A stretch of DNA of 64,000 bases, taken from Gaiellaceae bacterium (GTDB lineage Bacteria > Actinomycetota > Thermoleophilia > Gaiellales > Gaiellaceae). The translations under genes and the position numbers were made by a program. The stretch lies in assembly GCA_030446625.1 (NCBI GenBank), contig JAUJMY010000007.1, positions 62,001 to 126,000 on the forward strand, read 5' to 3'. Under the pieces are notes generated by a model. The model searched no databases, was not told the origin of the DNA, and saw nothing but the letters and a program-made list of their open reading frames with translations. The first letter of the stretch is position 1. Each line of letters opens with the position of its first letter. Below, piece after piece: positions 59,454 through 64,000 of the stretch.

Positions 59454-60359
59454 TCAGGCCGCGCGCGCCGGGAGCCGCCGCGCGAGCGACTCCCACGCGA
59501 GCGCGGCGGCGAGCCCGGCGAGGAGGCCGAGCGCGCCGGCGACGATGACGGAGTTGCGCCGGCTCTGCGCGGTCGTCTTGCGGGCGACCGCGCGTTCGAG
59601 CACGCGCGGGCGCTCGACGTCGCGCGCGAGCGAGAGGAGCGCCTGCCGCTCGAGCATGCCCTGCTGGATGACGCTGCGCCGCTGCTGGTTCTGCGCGGCG
59701 AGCGTCAACAGGACGAGCCGGTCGGACGTGCCGAGCCCCCCTTGCCGCAGCGCGCGCCGTGCCGACTCGAGCTGCGCGTCGACCGCGGCGAGCTCGGCGC
59801 GCGTCTGGCGGAGCTGCGTCTCGAGGCCCGCGATCTTCGAGATCGCGTAGTCGTCGAGGCGGGCGACGACGAGCCGCGCCAGCGTGTTCGCAGCCGCGGC
59901 GACCCGCCCGGGTCCGTCGCCGACGACGCCCACGTTCACGAGCGTCTGCTGCGTCGGCCGCGCGGTCTTACCGGCGGCGACGGGCCGCATGAAGATCCCG
60001 CCGCGGAGCTCGCTCGGGCGCATTCCCACCTCGCTCGCGACGCGCCGGACGACGCCCTCGGACACGACGGTCTCGCGGAGGAACGCCGGGTTCGCTCCGG
60101 GCCCCTGCACCTGCGCGTCTCCGCCCGGCGCGAGCGGGACGCCGAGGTAGACGAGCGCCTCCGCCCGGTAGACGTCCCTCCCCCCGAGCGAGAGCGCGTA
60201 GCCGACGACGAGCCCCGCAAGCAGGCCGAGCAGCGGAAGCCACCACCGCGCCGCGAGCGCGCTGCCGTAGCGCCGCAGGTCGACCTCGGCCTCGGCGTCT
60301 GGATCGGGGAGGACGGGCTCCGGACGGCGCCGCAGCTCGTGCGCCTCGTCGCGGCTCAT
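59454..60359 (-). CDS. Wzz/chain-length determinant-like membrane protein
   Basis: 301 aa. Cytoplasmic N-terminus EVDLRRYGSALAARWWLPLLGLLAGLVVGY with the first membrane helix (about 38-57), an extracytoplasmic region including VYRAEALVYLGVPLAP, a long coiled coil (YAISKIAGLETQLRQTRAELAAVDAQLESARR), and the second membrane helix near 270-290. This two-helix arrangement is the Wzz/YveK (PCP) design that sets polymer length. No Walker-type BY-kinase domain is attached or adjacent in the window. ATG overlapping the epimerase stop (ATGA). It likely works with the Wzy-like protein at 52698. Confidence 0.85.
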   Translation of the reverse strand: MSRDEAHELRRRPEPVLPDPDAEAEVDLRRYGSALAARWWLPLLGLLAGLVVGYALSLGGRDVYRAEALVYLGVPLAPGGDAQVQGPGANPAFLRETVVSEGVVRRVASEVGMRPSELRGGIFMRPVAAGKTARPTQQTLVNVGVVGDGPGRVAAAANTLARLVVARLDDYAISKIAGLETQLRQTRAELAAVDAQLESARRALRQGGLGTSDRLVLLTLAAQNQQRRSVIQQGMLERQALLSLARDVERPRVLERAVARKTTAQSRRNSVIVAGALGLLAGLAAALAWESLARRLPARAA

Positions 60360-61282
60360 CGGGCGCCGACTCTACTCGACGCCCACCGCCACTGCGCCTC
60401 GAGCCCTTCCTCGAGCCCCACGCGCGGCTCCCAGCGCAGCTCGCTCCGGACGCGCGCCGTGTCGGCGGCGGTCCGCCGCGGGTCGCCGCCCGCCGGCTCG
60501 CCGCGCACGATCTCGAGCTCGCGCCCCGAGACGCGCTCCGCGAGGGCGATCACCTCGCGCATCGTCGCCTCCGTCGCGCCGCCGACGTTGTAGACGCCGC
60601 CCGCGCGCCCGCGCGCCATGGCGGCGATCGTCGCGTCGACGACGTCGTCGACGTACGTGAAGCCGCGCGAGACGGAGCCGTCGCCGAAGAGCTCGAATGT
60701 CCCGCCGTCGGCCAGCGCCCCGAGCAGCCGCGCGAACGCCATGTCCGGACGCTGACGCGGGCCGTAGACGGTGAAGTAGCGCAGGACGACCGCGTCGAGC
60801 CCGTCGCGCTGGGCGTACGCGCGCGCGAGCTGCTCGCACGCGAGCTTCGTGATCCCGTAGGGCGAGATCGGATGCGGCTCGACGTCCTCCGGCGTCGGAT
60901 ACCGCTCCGCGTCACCGTAGATCGACGACGACGAGGCGAAGACGACGCGCACGCCGGCGGCCGCCGCGGCCTCGAACACCCGCTGCGACGCGAGCACGTT
61001 CCGGCTCAAATACTGCGGGAAGTCGTCGCCGAAGCTCGCGCGCACGCCGGGCTGCCCGGCGAGGTGGAACACGCCGTCCGTGCCGCCGACGAGCGCGGCG
61101 ACGTCGTCCTCCGCGAGGTCGGCGCGCACGACGTCCAGGCCGGCCGCGTTCTCCTCCTTCAGCGCCGGGTCGTAGTAGTCGGTGAACGAGTCGACGCCGC
61201 CGACCTCGTGGCCGGCGGCGTCGAGTGCCTCGCACAGATGCGACCCGATGAAACCGGCGGCTCCGGTGACGAGGTATCTCAC
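60356..61282 (-). CDS. NAD-dependent nucleotide-sugar epimerase (SDR, GalE/GlcA-epimerase-like)
   Basis: 308 aa. MRYLVTGAAGFIGSHLCEALDAAGH, GVDSFTDYYDPALKEEN, VFHLAGQPGVRASFGDDF, FASSSSIYGDAERYPTPED, catalytic Tyr/Lys in SPYGITKLACEQLA, VLRYFTVYGPRQRPDMA. The DSFTDYYDP..K and RYFTVYGPRQRPDMA segments are those of UDP-glucuronate 4-epimerase-like enzymes. Probable source of galacturonate or a related sugar. The GTG start overlaps the sulfotransferase stop (GTGA), linking sugar synthesis and sulfation. Confidence 0.9.
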   Translation of the reverse strand: MRYLVTGAAGFIGSHLCEALDAAGHEVGGVDSFTDYYDPALKEENAAGLDVVRADLAEDDVAALVGGTDGVFHLAGQPGVRASFGDDFPQYLSRNVLASQRVFEAAAAAGVRVVFASSSSIYGDAERYPTPEDVEPHPISPYGITKLACEQLARAYAQRDGLDAVVLRYFTVYGPRQRPDMAFARLLGALADGGTFELFGDGSVSRGFTYVDDVVDATIAAMARGRAGGVYNVGGATEATMREVIALAERVSGRELEIVRGEPAGGDPRRTAADTARVRSELRWEPRVGLEEGLEAQWRWASSRVGAR

Positions 61283-62265
61283 GCGACGGATTGTCGCCCA
61301 GACGTCCGGCGGATGTAGACCTGCCGGGCGCGCCAGACGGGGCTGCGGCGCGCGACGACGAGCGCCGCGTCCCACGACAGGATCCGCGCGTTCAGCGCCG
61401 CGCGCTCGGCGGCGGCCCGCGCCCGCGCCGCCCGCGAGGGCGCCGGAAACGCGCGCTCGTACCCGTACTCGGCGAGCACGCCGCCGGCGATCGCCTCGAA
61501 CCGCTCCACGTCCGCCGGGCGCATCTGCTCGCGCCAGCGGCGCACGTCCTTCGTCGGCGGCTGCGCGAGGCGCGGGTGGTCCTGGAGCTGCCGCGGGTCG
61601 AAGTCGCGGTGGTACTCGAGCATCGCCGGCTCGTAGTCGAGGCCGAGGAAGGCGCACAGCTCGCGCAGCCTCCCCTCGGGGCCGGCGACCAGGTCCTCGT
61701 AGCGCAGCTCGCGGTAGCGCCCGGCTGCCGTACCCGCCCCGAAGCGCTGGGCGCGGCGGATCTCGAGCGCCCACTGGACCGCGAACGAGGCGAGCCCGCG
61801 CGGGCGAGCCCAGTTGAAGCGGGGCTTGCGGCGCATGGCGACGAACGAGAGCGCCGCGTCGCGCCCGTCGCGGACGAGGTGGACGTACTGCGCGCCCGGA
61901 AACGCCCGCTCGAGCAGCTCGAGCCGCTGCATGTAGGCCGGCGTCTTGTCGCCGAAGCGGCTCTTCCCGCGGGCGTCCGCGTACGCACGGTAGATGGCCT
62001 GGATCGCCTCCGCGAACGACGGCTCGGCGGGGAGCCGCGCGCTCATGTCCTCGACGCTCACGCCCCACTCGCGGACGCGCGCGAGGCGGCCCACGTCGGC
62101 GAGGAACGCAGCGCGGTCCGGCCGCGCGCGATGCCGGTCCCAGAGCTGCGGGATGAAGTACGACTCGCTCGGGATCGCGATCTGCGAGTGTCGGCTCAGC
62201 ATCTCCTTGAGGAGCGTCGTCCCGCTCCGCGAGACGCCGAGGACGACGACGGGCGCCTCGCTCAC
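61279..62265 (-). CDS. Sulfotransferase (PAPS-dependent)
   Basis: 328 aa. 5'-phosphosulfate loop VVVLGVSRSGTTLLKEMLSRH at the N-terminus (P-loop-like RSGTT), KSRFGDKTPAYMQRL with the substrate His/Lys region (GDKTP), and the 3'-phosphate motif YVHLVRDGRDAALSFVAMRR. ELRYEDLVAGPEGRLRELCAFLG is the conserved second half. It should transfer sulfate from PAPS to a carbohydrate; in this setting the exopolysaccharide or a lipid-linked unit. The PAPS synthesis genes are not in the window. GTG start overlapping the propeller gene stop (GTGA). Confidence 0.9.
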   Translation of the reverse strand: MSEAPVVVLGVSRSGTTLLKEMLSRHSQIAIPSESYFIPQLWDRHRARPDRAAFLADVGRLARVREWGVSVEDMSARLPAEPSFAEAIQAIYRAYADARGKSRFGDKTPAYMQRLELLERAFPGAQYVHLVRDGRDAALSFVAMRRKPRFNWARPRGLASFAVQWALEIRRAQRFGAGTAAGRYRELRYEDLVAGPEGRLRELCAFLGLDYEPAMLEYHRDFDPRQLQDHPRLAQPPTKDVRRWREQMRPADVERFEAIAGGVLAEYGYERAFPAPSRAARARAAAERAALNARILSWDAALVVARRSPVWRARQVYIRRTSGRQSVA

Positions 62266-63509
62266 CGCTTCTCCTCGAGCCCGTACACCCGCGCGTGCCC
62301 GACGAGGTACAGCCGGTCGGTGTCCGCGACGACAGGCGTGTACTTCCCGTCCGGGAACGTCCAGAGGACGCGCCCCGTGCGCGCGTCGAGCGCGTACGAG
62401 CGCTCCTTCAGCGTCGCGAAGTAGACGACGCCGTTCACGACGGTCGGAGAGCCGAGGATCGGGCCGTTCGCGCGGAAGCGCCAGCGCACGTCGCCCGTCG
62501 CGGCGTCGAGCGCGTAGAAGCGGCCGCTGTACGAACCGACGTAGACGCGCCGGCGCCACACGGCCGGGGAGGAGTAGACGTAGCCCCCGGTGCTCTGCGA
62601 CCAGCGCAGCTTCCCGCTCGCCGCCCCGAACGAGTAGATCTTCCCGTCCGTCCCGCCGATGTAGACGCGCCCGTACGCGGCCGCCGGCGTGGAGTAGAAG
62701 TTCGCGCGCCTGCCCAGGCGCCGCTGCGCGCCGGCACGCCAGATCAGCTTCCCCGTGCGCGCGTGCAGCGCGTACACGTGGTGGTCGTACGACCCGACGT
62801 ACAGGCGCCGCCCGGCGACCGCGACCGCGCCCTTGACCTTCCCGCGCGTGCGGAACGACCAGCGCGTCCGCCCGGTCCGCTCGTCGAGCGCGTAGACGAA
62901 CCCGCGCCAGTCGCCGACGTAGACGAGGCCGTCGCGGACGAGCGGCGAGCTCTCGCTCGGGCCGATCCGCCTCCGCCAGCGGATGTGCCCGAAGCCGGCC
63001 GCGAACGCGATCACCTCGCCGGAGAGCCCCTTGACCGTGCCGCGGTTGCACGGGTGGCGGTTGAGGAACGTCTGGAACACGACGTGGTTCGAGACCGCGG
63101 GCGACGCGGCGACGCAGCGGCCAGAGCGGTACTTCCACGCGCGCTTCCCGGTGCGCGTGTTCACGCCGTAGAAGACGCCGCCGTTGTTCGCGAAGTAGAG
63201 GCGGCCGTACGCGACGGCGGGCGGGAACTCGACCAGCTGGCGCGCCCTGAACGTCCACGCGCGGCGGAAGGGCGGCCGGTGCGGGAACGCGACCGCGCGA
63301 AGGCGGTCGGTGCCGAATCCGAAGGTCGGCCACGCGACGCCCGGGACCTTCGGCTTGCGCGGCGCCGCGACCTCCGTCGCCACGAACTCGACCGTCGAGG
63401 AGCCGCGGACGTCACGGCTCGCACGCTGGAGGGAGATCAGCTGCGCCGCGGCCGCACCGGCCGCGACGACGAGGAGCGTCGCGGCCGCGGGGAGGATCCA
63501 GTCCCTCAC
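62262..63509 (-). CDS. Membrane-anchored PQQ-type beta-propeller protein
   Basis: 415 aa. N-terminal membrane anchor (WILPAAATLLVVAAGAAAAQ, about 4-23), then seven or so repeats of the type ...SPAV..g.vYvGs.dg..YALda.TG...W.f: for example GLVYVGDWRGFVYALDERTGRTRW, RLYVGSYDHHVYALHARTGKLIW and RVYIGGTDGKIYSFGAASGKLRW. These are PQQ/BamB-like propeller blades. The extracytoplasmic propeller may bind glycan or protein partners of the polysaccharide machinery; no PQQ-ligating enzyme motif is evident. GTG overlapping the stop of a second, adjacent propeller gene. Confidence 0.87.
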   Translation of the reverse strand: MRDWILPAAATLLVVAAGAAAAQLISLQRASRDVRGSSTVEFVATEVAAPRKPKVPGVAWPTFGFGTDRLRAVAFPHRPPFRRAWTFRARQLVEFPPAVAYGRLYFANNGGVFYGVNTRTGKRAWKYRSGRCVAASPAVSNHVVFQTFLNRHPCNRGTVKGLSGEVIAFAAGFGHIRWRRRIGPSESSPLVRDGLVYVGDWRGFVYALDERTGRTRWSFRTRGKVKGAVAVAGRRLYVGSYDHHVYALHARTGKLIWRAGAQRRLGRRANFYSTPAAAYGRVYIGGTDGKIYSFGAASGKLRWSQSTGGYVYSSPAVWRRRVYVGSYSGRFYALDAATGDVRWRFRANGPILGSPTVVNGVVYFATLKERSYALDARTGRVLWTFPDGKYTPVVADTDRLYLVGHARVYGLEEKR

Positions 63510-64000
63510 CGGCGCCTCGGCTCGACGGCGTAGAGGCGCGAGAAGCCGTGCATGAGCAGCCGCCGGCCGTTCCCGGAGACGGGCACGTACTGCCCGTGCG
63601 GGAAGCGGAGGCGCACGCGGCCGGTGCGCGCGTCGGCGCCGACGATCTGCTCGCCCAGGCTGCCCGCGTAGACGATCCCCGCGACGACGACGGGCGCGCC
63701 CGAGACCGCGCCACCCGCGCGGACCGACCAGAGGACGCGGCCGCTGCGCGCGCCGACGGCGTAGAGGCGACCGTTGTACGAGCCGAAGAAGACGCGTCCT
63801 CCCCAGACCGCGGGCGACGAGTAGACGTAGCCGCGGGTCTCCACGCGCCAAAGCTTGCGGCCGCCGATCGTGAAGGCCGTCAGGGAACGGCCGGTGGAGG
63901 AGGGGACGAAGACGCGGCGGCCCGCGACCGCGGGCGTGCCGTAGACGCGCCCGTCGACGCGGCGCGCCCAGCGCAGGCGGCCGGTGCGCGCGTCCAGCGC
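63506..64000 (-). CDS. PQQ-type beta-propeller protein, C-terminal part
   Basis: The last 164 codons are inside the window; the frame stays open to the right edge, so the start is outside. Blades visible: VYGTPAVAGRRVFVPSSTG, YVYSSPAVWGGRVFFGSYNG, RLYAVGARSGRVLWSV and IVYAGSLGEQIVGADARTG, nearly identical in style to the 62262 protein (same GYVYSSPAVW block), so the two are tandem paralogues. Its stop overlaps the next GTG. First visible gene of the minus-strand operon that ends at 58505. Confidence 0.85.
   Translation of the reverse strand, partial: ALDARTGRLRWARRVDGRVYGTPAVAGRRVFVPSSTGRSLTAFTIGGRKLWRVETRGYVYSSPAVWGGRVFFGSYNGRLYAVGARSGRVLWSVRAGGAVSGAPVVVAGIVYAGSLGEQIVGADARTGRVRLRFPHGQYVPVSGNGRRLLMHGFSRLYAVEPRRR

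Overview
The window is very GC-rich, densely packed DNA with GTG/TTG starts and constant (A/G)TGA stop-start overlaps. Coenzyme F420 biosynthesis, a coproporphyrin-type ferrochelatase, ArsR/AHSA1 and DUF6328 proteins, and polysaccharide export without any outer-membrane secretin point to a high-GC actinobacterium, plausibly of the Thermoleophilia type (inference from gene content and style, not from a marker gene). No rRNA, tRNA, CRISPR or recognisable transposase was seen.

Region 1 (1-8.5 kb) is housekeeping: the end of an M20 peptidase, a small membrane/coiled-coil protein, a GlcD-type FAD oxidase and an aldo/keto reductase separated by a palindromic 164-bp element, a clpP operon carrying a headless metallophosphoesterase remnant, an AHSA1-ArsR pair with two operator-like inverted repeats, a DUF6328 protein, pdxH, and a sigma factor with a DUF4349 membrane protein. 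Region 2 (8.5-13 kb) is the F420 operon cofC-cofD-npdG-cofE, divergent from a PolX/PHP protein whose polymerase active site is lost. Region 3 (13-18.1 kb) is hemE-hemH-wzt plus a small protein in one operon, with wzm and a beta-sandwich protein nearby.

Region 4 (18.1-64 kb) is one large surface-polysaccharide locus. It has two initiating phosphoglycosyltransferases (a PNPT fused to a truncated FlaA1/CapD N-terminal half, and a WcaJ-like PHPT enzyme), eleven intact GT4/CgeB-type genes (one a tandem double GT4) plus one GT4 interrupted by an amber codon, four GT2 genes, four multi-pass GT-C-like proteins, two flippases, an O-antigen-ligase/polymerase-like protein, a Wzz-like protein, three SDR epimerases, two methyltransferases, AsnB, a sulfotransferase, a secreted GH-A-type glycosidase and two PQQ-type beta-propeller proteins. 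Together with wzt/wzm in region 3, both ABC-type and Wzx/Wzy-type export are represented. The modifying enzymes suggest a decorated, possibly sulfated, glycan.

Regulation: many operons begin with a TANNNT hexamer 6-9 nt before the start codon and no Shine-Dalgarno, consistent with leaderless transcripts; this helps choose starts. The one intergenic gap above 300 bp (58092-58504) is filled by a multi-branched set of strong inverted repeats. Several convergent gene pairs overlap at their 3' ends.
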